From Plasmodiophora brassicae (lineage: Eukaryota > Endomyxa: Phytomyxea > Phytomyxea > Plasmodiophorida): 64,000 nt of DNA. The stretch covers positions 1,488,001-1,552,000 of the forward strand of contig CP145412.1 in assembly GCA_036867785.1 (NCBI GenBank), given 5' to 3'. Position 1 is the stretch's first letter. The number at the start of each line of letters is the position of its first letter. The translations under genes were made by a program, and so were the position numbers. Shown piece by piece: positions 12,600-22,340 of this stretch. The notes under the pieces are model-generated. The model saw nothing but the letters and a program-made list of their open reading frames with translations. It ran no database searches and was not told the DNA's origin.

Positions 12600-13214
12600 G
12601 CACGTTCTCGAAGGCCTGCGAGTTGGGTCGCGAAATCTCAAGGACACTGTCCGCAATGCCCGGGGTGGACGAGAACCATCACAGTTTATCTCCGACCACT
12701 GACCTCCCTTGTGCTGGGCATACCAGCGGATCGATACGGCAGCGCGGTTCTCGGATAGTTTGTGAGTTTTTCGCAGGTGTTCCGCCGTCATGTTCCCATC
12801 CACACGCAGGACACGGTGTCGTCGTGCCTGTAGTCGTGGTCGGCTTCTCGAACACAACGGCGCCTTGGTGAGGATGCAGGACCTGGCTGGATGGCGCGGC
12901 CCGGCCTGAGCTGGACGACGTTTGCGAATAGACGTATATTTTACCAAACCCGACCATGTGGAACGCTTCACGGCTACGGCCTCCCTCGTGTTTGATGCCC
13001 GACCTCTTGGGAAGCGTACCAAGACTGCAAGTGTCGAGCGCATCATAGATGAGGTCATTCGATATCCAGGTTGGCATGCACGGCGTCACCGGCGACAGCA
13101 TTGCTCGGGGATCAGAGCTGGGCGCAGCGTTCGCAAACGATGGACCAGCTCCTGGATACCAAAGGCGGCATAGAAGGTGTCCTCGTCATTGCCATCGGGG
13201 CCGCCGGAACTCAT
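12600..13214 (-). CDS. possible gene of unknown function, model unresolved
   Basis: On the minus strand, an ATG at 13214 opens MSSGGPDGNDEDTF followed by YAAFGIQELVHRLRTLRPAL, which looks protein-like. A second open stretch from about 13100 to 12900 in another frame reads NDLIYDALDTCSLGTLP and HMVGFGKIYVYSQT. It continues to a Cys-containing segment (CPACGWEHDG, about 12790). I could not find a splice that joins the two without doubt, nor recognise a family. The plus strand over the same bases is also open. Treat as a placeholder for a small multi-exon gene. Confidence 0.3.
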
Positions 13215-13399
13215 CTCGACATCGTCGGTGGCGAGAGTCAGGGCCGGAAACGCCTCAGAACGGCTTTCAGGAGCGCCATTGCCGCAATGGCACGCCGGAT
13301 GAGTAGACAGGTCTAATTTGGGGTCACCGCATACTCGGCCAAAGACAAACAGTAGAAATCCACGAAATAACGGTCACTTTGATGTGCAGTACGGAACGA

Positions 13400-13480
13400 T
13401 AACTTCTTCCAGTTCTTGGCGCAGCTGCGGAACGAGTTCGTCTGGGCGGCGGACGAGCCGATCTTCGTTAGCCACTCATT
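13400..13480 (+). repeat. copy 1 of a duplicated coding fragment (FFQFLAQLRNEFVW)
   Basis: About 75 bases encoding FFQFLAQLRNEFVWAADEPI on the plus strand recur, nearly identical, in inverted orientation at about 14457-14537. The codon frame is open in both, so this is a duplicated exon piece rather than a non-coding repeat. I do not recognise the protein. Confidence 0.75.
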
Positions 13481-13954
13481 TTATTCGTTATTTTCAGACG
13501 CGATTAAGAGGGCGCTGCGGGACGTTGTACGTATTCGACCGCGCCTGCCCGTAATGCCACCGATATTCATACATAACGCAATGATGGAACACATGATGTT
13601 AACGTTGTCGTTGCGTACCATTGAGGCCAGCTGGACGCAAAGGCACTCCTTGATAATGGGCCCTTAATCAAACGCAATGTAAGTAATCGGGTCGTCAGAA
13701 CCATCGAATACGTACCGCGTCTGGCAGCGCCCCAGGTTGGCGGATTTCCGCATCGTTTGCGACCATCCTGCGACTGCACAACCCGTACCGCCTGAGCAGG
13801 CACGGTGCCACGCCTTTCGCGGTGCCGGCTCGGTATAGGTCCCACCATTCACCAACGCACCTTTCTCTCCCGCCCCGAGGGTGCTTCTCCACCACACGAT
13901 TGCCGAATGCTGCCCGACGCTCCTCCTCCACCACACATTGACAAAGGTGGTGCG

Positions 13955-14400
13955 CGATCCAAATTCCGATCCGGGCCCCGTCACCGACGACGACTTGGCA
14001 CCCGCGTCCTCATTCTTCAAATGCCACCGCCGGCAGACCTATCGTACATGACCGTGTATGAACGGTTTGTGGGGAGAGAACCTCACCGGCCCCTGACGCC
14101 GGAGCGGGAGGTGCTGTGTGCCTGGTTTCCCGGTGTTTATACCAGGGTATTGCTCTTGTGTGCATGTGTGTATTCGAAAGTAAGGACACTCATGACTCTC
14201 GTGTATCGGTGTTTACTCGTCAGGGTAGCGGGAGAGGCGCTGTCCCGATAAGAACCCCGTCCTGCTCCAGAGGATCCTGTCGGAGGGGTCGGTGCAAATG
14301 GGCTTGCCCGCCGGTAAGTGGACCAGGCAGACACTCCCCAGAGTATGTCAATTATTTAGAATTTGACTTGCTCCTAATTTGTCGAAGTCATCAAAAAGTA
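13955..14400 (+). repeat. left arm of inverted duplication, gene fragment (TVYERFVG family)
   Basis: This arm matches, in reverse complement, 14676-15100 with roughly 80% identity by eye. On the plus strand it reads MTVYERFVGREPHRPLTPE at about 14045-14105, then after a probable intron KNPVLLQRILSEGSVQMGLP at about 14250-14320. The left arm soon hits a stop. The same two coding blocks in the same order occur in the right arm on the minus strand, so these are two convergent copies of one small unknown gene family. Confidence 0.7.
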
Positions 14401-15108
14401 TAGAAGGACACTGCACCGGAAGATGGGCCAGGCCGTCACCGGAACTAGTCGGCTGGAGGCTAACGAAGATCGGCTCGTCCGCCGCCCAGACGAACTCGTT
14501 CCGCAGCTGCGCCAAGAACTGGAAGAAGAAGTGGTCGACGTACGTGGCAGATGTTTGAAGATGGCATTGCGCGGCGGACTCTGGGCAGACGCAGCCGACG
14601 AATTCCGGTGACGAACCTGACCCGTCTTCCGGTGACGACCCTGACCCGTCTTCCGGTGCAGTGTTTTCCTTAACTGCTTGATGACTTCGACAAATTAGGA
14701 ACGAATATGAAGTGGAATGCTCAACAATCGACATACGCTGGCGAGTGTCATCCATGCTCCACTCATCGGCGGGCAAACCCAATTGCACAGACCCCTCCGA
14801 TAAGATCCTCTGGTGCAGGACGGCGTTCTTAACGGGGCAATTCCTCTCCTGCTGGCCTGTCGTATACGCACTGCTACACGAGAGTAGTTAGCGTCCCGAT
14901 TTCGGATACAGACACGCGCGCATAGGAACCAGGCGCAAAGCGCCGTCCGTTCTGGCGTCAGGGGCCGGTGAGGTCCTCGTCCCACAAACCGTTCGTATAC
15001 GGTTATTTTCACCAACCAAACTTCTGCTGCCGATGGTATTTGAAGAACGAGGACGCGGGGTGCCACTTCTTCGTCGGTATCAGGGCCGGTCGCTTTCACC
15101 GCCGCCAC
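14348..15108 (-). CDS. unknown protein, right-arm copy of the TVYERFVG family
   Basis: Minus-strand copy of the duplicated family. It reads DTDEEVAPRVLVLQIP, then TVYERFVGRGPHRPLTPE (about 14955-15015). After a likely intron come NAVLHQRILSEGSVQLGLP, a Pro-Glu-Asp-Gly-Ser-Gly-Ser tandem repeat (about 14600-14660), and the FFQFLAQLRNEFVWAADEPI block (about 14457-14537). No start ATG is certain and no family is recognised. The reading blocks are conserved against the left arm while the presumed intron has diverged, which supports past or present protein coding. Confidence 0.4.
14676..15100 (-). repeat. right arm of inverted duplication
   Basis: Reverse-complement partner of 13955-14400. A shared block, cctaatttgtcgaagtcatc, marks the inner end of both arms (about 14372 and 14697). 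The spacer between the arms (about 14400-14676) holds the short tandem repeat and the FFQFLAQL block. Confidence 0.7.
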
Positions 15109-15202
15109 TCAAGGAAGGTCCGGGCACTAAATTATTCTGCACCTCTATTACGTCCTATTCCAGTGATATTGCCGCATATACGCCTCGTCATCTCCTCACC
15201 TT

Positions 15203-15577
15203 TGTGTGACATGCAGGGATTGTGTCATCTGCCAGGGGCCTTTCCAAAACAGGGACTCACTATTAGAGCTGACTCCCTACGAGCACAAGTTCCACACGGA
15301 TTGCATCGTAAATTAGTGGTTGGAACACCAGCGCGTGACTCTGCGTAACGATGTGCCAGTAGCGAGCGTACCCGCTCAGCGAACAGAAACGACAGGTTCT
15401 TCCAGCAGTTGTCCCATCTGCCAACAGCAGTTCGCGACGTCAACTCTCACAATCCGAGCGCTGCCCTGCTCCTACAGCATCGATTGGCACCTGAGAACGC
15501 ACGGAAACATCTGCCCGCTGTGCCGGATAACCCCTCGTGATCAGGTGGTACGCATTGGCGCCGGCCAGGGCCGTTGA
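15203..15577 (+). pseudogene. decayed tandem RING-H2 finger fragment
   Basis: First finger: CVICQGPF at 15221, then HKFHTDCIVN and an in-frame TAG at 15314-15316, followed directly by WLEHQ. The stop sits exactly where intact RING-H2 fingers continue from Cys to WLE. The final Cys-Pro-x-Cys pair of this finger is not where expected. Second finger: SCPICQQQF at about 15413, then ALPC, a missing His-x2-His-x2-Cys block, and ICPLCR near 15520. Both halves are therefore broken in different places. The intact RING-H2 fingers at 39.0 and 42.6 kb are of the same general type. Most likely a relic of that family. Confidence 0.6.
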
Positions 15578-15721
15578 ACACTACCGGCATGGTGGTGCCT
15601 AGAGGATGACATACTCGACTGACACTGAGAGAGCAGCCTTGAATACACCGATAGAGACGTACACACGGCCCGCTCCAGATCATTAGAGTAAGCAAGTGGG
15701 GCTCTAGCTAGGCATGTCAGC

Positions 15722-18700
15722 ATGTACAGTATGGTTCGATCCATTGTAATGTTGGTCACCGCGAAATGGAATGCCCTCGATGTGGGAGTACTGCTGCTCT
15801 CGCTCATCATCTCGTGGGCCCAGGCGTCCCTGGAATCATTCTCCGGGAGGCCATTAGCCATCAGAACGCTGATCGGGCCTGAGCATCCGGGAATTCCTGG
15901 GAAGTGCATCGGGAGCGCCAACGCTAGCCAAGCCGAATCGACTATCCGCCTCGGACATTGCGGTGCTGCGACCACCAGCAACGGTACGAAACTGGGAGAT
16001 TCAAACAACGTCTTCACGTTGTCGAGCGACCCGCATTGGCCAGAAACGTACAGCATCGTCAGCAGCGCAGGTCTCTGCGTTAACGCGCGCCTATTTCTGC
16101 TGGAACCATGCTCGCCGAGCACCGTTGATCACGCGTTCCTGGTCGCCATTGCCATGTGGACCTCTAACGGCACCTTCCCGATCGTCTCTTTACGATCAGT
16201 GTCTTCGGGATTGCAATGGCAGGCGTTGCCCAATGGCACAATCGCTGCGGGGCCGTGCTCGAATTCATCACTATCTCAGCTGTTCCAGCTGGGCAGTCCC
16301 GTTATCAGCACGATCCCGGCGTCATCATACTCGGCTCCAGGCGGCCTAGTCTGCTACGGGTCCGACCGCTTCGTGGTTTTGCACTGGACGGCACCAGTGC
16401 CCTTGCAAGGCAACACACGCGCCCGCTACTCCGTCTTTAGACGCCTGTCTGGATCGTCGTCGACATTCACCAGCGTCATCGGATCCATAACCGATGCCTA
16501 CGGCCTGCACTTTGTCGACAGAAACGCTATAGTCGGGCAATCGTACGATTACCAGATCGGCAGCGGGTCATGGACGGGGCCCATATGTACTGCGAGCGCC
16601 CAGGTGGATGCACTGAACGACGATGACGCGTTCCTGGAGTACCTGCAAAGAACGGCGTTCGACTATTTCTGGTTCCAGGCCAACCCATTCAATGGCCTTG
16701 TTCGGGACCGTACCGAATCATGGTCCCCAGCCAGCATCGCTGCTGTTGGGTTCGCCCTCTCCGCCATGACCGTTGGCATTGATCATGGGTACATCACCCG
16801 CAAGGACGCGGCCAGTCGTGTCCTCATAACGCTAACGACGTTCCTGCATGGCCCTCAGTCAAACGCCACTTCCAAAGTCATCGGGTATACGATGTCGCAG
16901 TGCCATGACGACGTCCTGGCACCTCGCTAACCGGTACGTAGGTACAACGGGTTCTTCTACCACTACCTTGATATGACCACCGGATATCGAACCTGGACCT
17001 GCGAGTTATCGCCTATTGACACGGCTCTCCTGATGTCCGGCGTTCTTCACGCCCGGCAATACTTCGACCATCCTGGCGAACAACAGATACGGGGCGCCGC
17101 GACATCGCTGATTAACGCTGTGAACTGGCCGTTCATGTTCATTGATCGTGATCAGCGCCTGGCGCTAAGCTGGACGCCAGAACCCGGTACGGGCTACAGT
17201 CCCTATCAATGGGAAGGCCTCTCCGAAGGCAAATTAATGGCCATGATGGCCGTCGGATCGTTGACGCATCCGATCCCGACTTCCGCCTGGTCCGCGTTCA
17301 CGTCGACGTATCAGGTGACGAACTCGTACGGGTACGCGTTCGTTCAGTTCTCGCCCCTGTTCGGCCACCAGTACTCGGAACTCTTCTTCGATTATCGCGG
17401 CGTGTCTGACGTCGAACCGTCCTCGACCTGGAAATCGGTGAACTACTTCGAGAACAGTCGACGGGCGACGCTCGCCCAGCAACGATATTCCATGGCGAAG
17501 AAGTCGTCGCTCCCGTGGTACTCGCAGGACCTTTGGGGTCTTACCGCTTGTGACGGTCCTGGAAACGCCACCACTCCTCAGTACTACGGGTACACTGCTC
17601 GAGGTGCCAACCCGACTATGAGCGACGACAACACGTTCGCGCCAACGGCTACCGGTGGCTCGTTCATGTTCACGCCAACGATATCCCTGAACGCACTTCG
17701 TTACATGTACAATACGTACTGTGATTTGACGTGTGGGGCATACGGCCTGCAGGACGCTTTCAACCCGGCGTGGTCGGGGACGTGGTCCAGCCCCGACGCC
17801 CTGGGCATCGACCAAGGCCCCATCCTTCTATCTATTGAAAACCAGCGAACCGCTGGGCGTATCTGGGACACATTCATGGAGAATCCCGAAATGAAGGCTG
17901 CCTCGGAAAGAATACCGTCGCTGAGCAAGTCGGACGAAATGGATTTCAACCTGTACCTGGCGTCGGTACGCCCTGGGCGCAAGCACCCGCTCAGAAGTGT
18001 GTCAGCGACTTACCTGACGTCGACCCGCCATTGTTTGACGCGGTCGGCCGGGTCCAGCTCCTTAGCGTTCTCAGCGTGCACATCGTACTCGGCGACAGCG
18101 ACAGTCGACAGCCTGTTGCTGACCGGAGGTCCATTGCAGCAAGTTGACATTCGACAATGGGGATCGGACTACTACATGCTCCAGATCGGGCCAGACTTCG
18201 ACCAATGTGTCAATATTCCTGGGGCGTCGAAGTCGCCCGGTGTAACGTTGAACATGTGGGCATGCGACATGGTCGGGTACCCGAGCGGAAGCCAATGGTT
18301 CCGGGTCCAGGTCGTGGGCACCGATCAGGACAGTGTTCCGATCATCAACCTGGTCCAGTATAACACCGGGTACTGCCTTGAGGTATCCGGGTCGGGCACG
18401 ATAGTCCAGCAGACGTGCGTCGAGAACAGGTCGCAACAGATGTTCGTGTGGGGATCAACGACAGTCGCGTGGGAGTGGGATTCATGCCCATCATTATCGC
18501 CTATTTCGCTAACCACAACGACCACGGCTGTTGTGAGACGCAAAAGCACGACGGTGAAAAGGAAGGGCCTGCCGTTTCGGACGTCGACTTCCCGAAAGAC
18601 GCGGAGCGCATCGCTGTTTCGACATGGTCGATCGTCTTCAAATCCAGCCACAACATTACTCCCTCAGACAAAGATTACCTCTCGGCGGATATCATTCATT

Positions 18701-19261
18701 TCAAGCCCGCGACTGACGAAGGCGGGTGCCGCAACGATCCGGAAACAACCATCCGTAGCTTCGGGACGGCACCAGCCAGAATCGTCATTGCGGAACCTGG
18801 TCCATCCGAAATCTGAGCACGCGCAGGCAACACTGGCTCCGGCGTCATCGTCGTCGCGATACCAATCGTTGTCGTCACATGATCAGCTGCGATCGTCGAA
18901 ACTTCCTGAACCAGCTGCAGAGTCCTTTGCAACATCGTCCGATAGACCGACACCAATAGACGTGTTCCAGCCGAGCCGCAAACACCCATCCCAAATTACG
19001 GTACTGCTGCGCTCGACGTCTGTATTGGCCTCGCCGACTCCCTTAACGAAGCGGCCTGCTCCGGCTAGTACCAGTGACTCATGGTATAGCACCCTGGTCT
19101 CTGGATCCATGTCGTCATTGACGACTACTCTCGTGCTTGTGCTCACCGGGGTCATTACCACCGTCCTTATCGTCCGTCGATGCCGGCGGTTGGTACCGCC
19201 GGGTAACCGGACACTCGCCCTGGAAACAAACTTTATCAGCATCAGCGAGATCTTGAAGTAG
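15722..19261 (+). CDS. membrane-anchored GH144-type glucanase with ricin-type lectin repeats
   Basis: Two exons (15722-16884, 16942-19261) joined by a 57-nt intron give about 1160 residues. A hydrophobic N-terminal segment (VGVLLLSLIISWAQA) should start secretion. Residues about 55-200 hold Cys and Trp spacing like a worn beta-trefoil; about 205-295 resembles a fibronectin-like module. Residues about 300-710 match the glycoamylase/GH144 family: LQRTAFDYFWF, SIAAVGFALSA, GFFYHYLDM, CELSPIDTALL, LFGHQYSELFFDYRG, YFENSRRATLAQQ, LWGLTACDGPG and GIDQGPILLSIEN. Known GH144 enzymes cut beta-1,2-glucans. Residues about 743-893 form a ricin-B-type lectin with repeated Gln-x-Trp-like ends. A Ser/Thr-rich stalk and one helix (about 1115-1132) anchor it. 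Substrate here is inferred. Confidence 0.85.
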
Positions 19262-19673
19262 TACGTTAGCTCACGATGTACGAAATTAAAGCAGGAAAAC
19301 GAATACACATGTCAATTCCTTGACGATGCAGAGGACACTTTGAATACTTCGCTCCGAGTCGTTTTCTACGTACACATATTGGTATTGGCCAAAACATCTG
19401 GTTTCGCGTCCTACTGATGACTGATGAGCATGCACGCGTTGTTCTCGCCTCTCGGTCATCTATGACTCCATTTAGAGATGCGGTAATAAAGGCCCCCTCC
19501 GCTCCGAAAGCCAGGACGGGTCCATGTCCGCCCGAGAGTCGGAAAAGACCAGCTTTCGGCGTCGCTCCAGTTAGGATGTCAATCGGGGATAAGCGGCGTG
19601 AAATGGACGGCCAGTTTATTGTAGCACGGGCGAACGAGCGCGGTGATCGAATGACGTTAAGCAACGGCAGACG
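19262..19673. other. intergenic, no gene seen
   Basis: Space between the convergent glucanase gene (plus) and secreted zinc-finger gene (minus). Only short unsupported open frames on both strands; presumably the two 3' untranslated regions. Confidence 0.6.
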
Positions 19674-20387
19674 TCAATTACGCCGCAGGCGGACAATGTT
19701 GTGCTTTGTGAGGTGTAGGCTCAGCCTCTGGTAAGACGAAAATACGGCCGGGCAACGTGAGCACTTCCAGTACCCCAATGTTTGGTCCCGGTTGCTTGCA
19801 GACAATAATTGACGCGTCTCGATGCGATGGGCGCTCAGAGCAGACGTCAGCATCTGAAAATGGCTTCGTCGAGTGGCACGTCCTGACCGGTGCAGTGATG
19901 ACGTCATTGCTTGACTGGGAACCGCAGTAGGTTGGCGCCGTTCGTCCAGTTGAACTGGCTGGCTGGATGAAGCGGGATCGGCCCTGGACGTTCGTTGCCA
20001 ATGTGGGTTCACTCTGCCCAGTTGGACCATGTTGAGCGGCTCGGAGCCCAGGTCTGCTTCGGATTCGATGCCATTCATATTATTACCAGCGATATGGAGA
20101 ACATTGGCAGCACTGCCAAGCGGATGGCGCGCGGCGTCCAATACCCAGATCCCATTGTCGCCAGCGCCATCGTGGTCAGGCTCGTTGCCGCCTTGGTTAT
20201 TACTGACCGCCCTTTCGACATTGGAGGGGCCGGCGTCCATGTTTAGATTATCCGCCTCAAACCTGTCGTAGTCGAAATAGATGTCCTCGGCGTTGTAGGG
20301 GTAGTCGTCCTCGGCGTAGTCGAAGGCAGCGTAAGTCACAGCATAAGTTGCCACCAGCAGCAGCATGCCAACTCTCAGGAACGCCAT
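19674..20387 (-). CDS. secreted protein with one C2H2 zinc finger
   Basis: Single exon, 237 residues, ATG at 20387. It opens with a good signal peptide (MAFLRVGMLLLVATYAVTYA). An acidic Tyr/Asp-rich stretch follows (DYAEDDYPYNAEDIYFDYD). The middle is polar and low in complexity. Near the C-terminus is a canonical Cys-x2-Cys-x12-His-x3-His finger (CSRCPAVF to HLTKH) with a basic tail ending RLRRN. C2H2 fingers normally bind nucleic acid inside cells, so a signal peptide plus finger is unusual; in plant-infecting microbes such proteins have been proposed as host-nucleus effectors. That role is inference. No other family is recognised. Confidence 0.75.
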   Translation of the reverse strand: MAFLRVGMLLLVATYAVTYAAFDYAEDDYPYNAEDIYFDYDRFEADNLNMDAGPSNVERAVSNNQGGNEPDHDGAGDNGIWVLDAARHPLGSAANVLHIAGNNMNGIESEADLGSEPLNMVQLGRVNPHWQRTSRADPASSSQPVQLDERRQPTAVPSQAMTSSLHRSGRATRRSHFQMLTSALSAHRIETRQLLSASNRDQTLGYWKCSRCPAVFSSYQRLSLHLTKHNIVRLRRN

Positions 20388-21067
20388 CGTGGTAGTCACA
20401 CGCTACCGGTACACGGGCAGTTGGCAATTGTTTGTCGAATGACAGGTCCGCCAGGACCAGACCCCAGCCCACGGCATTTTGTCGCGCACTCCGCAGCCCC
20501 CCGGCCTGACTTGCACGCACGGCCTGACAGGCTGACACTGTGCCAACCTCCAGTGTGCCTCCGGAGCCCGCCACGGTCTCCGGAGCCCCCGTTCTATTCT
20601 GGGAACACACGACTGGACCTTGCGGGACTGTTGAGTGATGACTGTGCTTACCCGGAGTTTCCGGTAGTTGTGGTCTAGCGGAGTTGCATGCCGGTTCAGG
20701 GTGTGACCGTGAACATCACCATACGTTCAGGATACAAGTTCACAATACGGAGTGAAAAAGACAATTAGAAGGATGTGTAGGGGATTCTCCAGAGCGCTTT
20801 TGCTCTTCCGACCTGGGCCCCCAGGTCGACAAGGCCCATTTTGCATTCAGTTGCCTCGTGGAATCAGATGCCCGGAGACGCGTCTCCGCAAGTCGATGAG
20901 GTGCGGACACACGAATCAAGGGTCGCGGCGATCCACGCGATGAATTTCGGGTACCTGGAACATTCCCTGCGCGAGGTCGACGTTGACCGTTGTTTTCATA
21001 ATTAACCCGTTCAAATGCCCGATGCCAATTATTGACGTTCTATTTTAGTGAAACCAGACCCTTGATC
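20388..21067. other. intergenic, no gene seen
   Basis: About 680 bases between two minus-strand genes. Open frames on the plus strand near 20421-20943 lack an ATG or any recognisable motif. Contains the promoter region of the secreted zinc-finger gene, but no clear TATA element was found. Confidence 0.55.
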
Positions 21068-22000
21068 CTATCGTAGATAATCATTTGTCAGGGCTTCGCG
21101 GCAGGTTAGGCGTCGGCGTGTGTCAAGTTCGAGGAGGCCAACGAGAATATTGTACAGGGTGGGCCGTTCCGCAGGGTTGACACGGATTCCAACAGATCGG
21201 GAGGATGTGGGGACGGGCATGGCGCCGGCCGTTGCCATTAAATAGAGGCAGATGCCCAGTGCCCAGACGTCACTCGCCTTCAGCTGGGCCCCGGTGCACG
21301 TGTATCGCCTTTCTGGAGCAAAGTACCCTTCCGTGCCGAACATCAGCGGGGCGTACTTGGCCCGATCTTGAACCGGCATCGCCAGCCCGAAATCGATCAG
21401 TTTCAGGGTTCTTCCCGGTACGCCAGCAGGATGAGTGAACATGAAGTTCTCCAATTTGATGTCGAGGTGGCAGATCCCGATATCGTGAAGGTACGCGACC
21501 GCATCCACCATCATGCGGAATGTCGAAGGCAGGTCGTCATCGGAGACAGCCCCACCGGCAGTCGCCTCAAACAGGTCAGCACCGCTTAGAAGCTCGGTGA
21601 CAATATACATGTGCCGTCTGTTGGCGAACGCGTCGTGCAGCTTGAGGACGTCGTGACGATCTCGTATTCGACGGAGCGCGTCGATTTCGTTCGCGAAAAT
21701 CCGCTTGGTCTTAATTGTCGCATTCATCACCTTCACGGCGACCTGCCGCTTCGTCCGACGATGCTCGGCGCGGAACACGTTCGAGAACCCACCGACCCCA
21801 ATCAGATCTCCACATCTGTAGTACTCCCAGGGCGAGTCCCCGCCGCAAGATTCCGGCTTGTAATTGGACACGGGCGCCACAATACGAAGCGAGGGACGGG
21901 CAATATGAAGAGCCTGCAGCGAGGGCGATCCCGACGTGAGCCAGAGCAGCGAGCACAGCGCGGCGGACGACAGTAGCAGGACGCGACGCCCTAGGTCCAT
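21068..22000 (-). CDS. protein kinase with N-terminal signal peptide
   Basis: Single exon, 310 residues from ATG at 22000. Residues 1-25 are a signal peptide or anchor (RRVLLLSSAALCSLLWLTSG). The kinase fold follows from about residue 60: glycine loop GVGGFSNV (68-75), ATP lysine in VAVKV (Lys90), catalytic loop HLDIKLEN (Asp180, Lys182, Asn185), DFG at 203-205, and APE at 228-230. All main catalytic residues are present, with HLD replacing the usual HRD. The closest pattern is the CAMK/SNF1-like Ser/Thr class. At 310 residues there is little beyond signal and kinase domain, so it is predicted to be exported or to sit in the secretory lumen. Expression and activity are unknown. Confidence 0.85.
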   Translation of the reverse strand: MDLGRRVLLLSSAALCSLLWLTSGSPSLQALHIARPSLRIVAPVSNYKPESCGGDSPWEYYRCGDLIGVGGFSNVFRAEHRRTKRQVAVKVMNATIKTKRIFANEIDALRRIRDRHDVLKLHDAFANRRHMYIVTELLSGADLFEATAGGAVSDDDLPSTFRMMVDAVAYLHDIGICHLDIKLENFMFTHPAGVPGRTLKLIDFGLAMPVQDRAKYAPLMFGTEGYFAPERRYTCTGAQLKASDVWALGICLYLMATAGAMPVPTSSRSVGIRVNPAERPTLYNILVGLLELDTRRRLTCREALTNDYLR

Positions 22001-22340
22001 CACGATTGGTCTACGCGGCTCCGCAGCGCCACACCAATGAGGGGGCCGTCGCGCGAGACCATTTAACAGCGCCCGGGAGCTATTTTTGCGCGCCGCCCGC
22101 CGCCACAGCCCACAAGCCGAACGGGTTCTTCAGGTAGATGCCCCGCGCGCCACGACAGCCGCAAACAATTTTCGGATGGCGCTGTACGCGCCATACAGCG
22201 GAAGGAGGGGCGGTGCCGATGTGGGCAACCTGTCCAGTTGGTAACGGACTGGGAATCGACAAGCTACAGCGTGGCGGTTACTTTGGGGAATGACATTAAT
22301 AGGTACATATACAATTGGATCCCGGTCGGCGCATGTATCG
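22001..22340. other. intergenic, no gene seen
   Basis: 340 bases between the F-box-presenilin stop and the kinase start, both on the minus strand. Holds the kinase promoter. No gene or clear element recognised. Confidence 0.6.
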
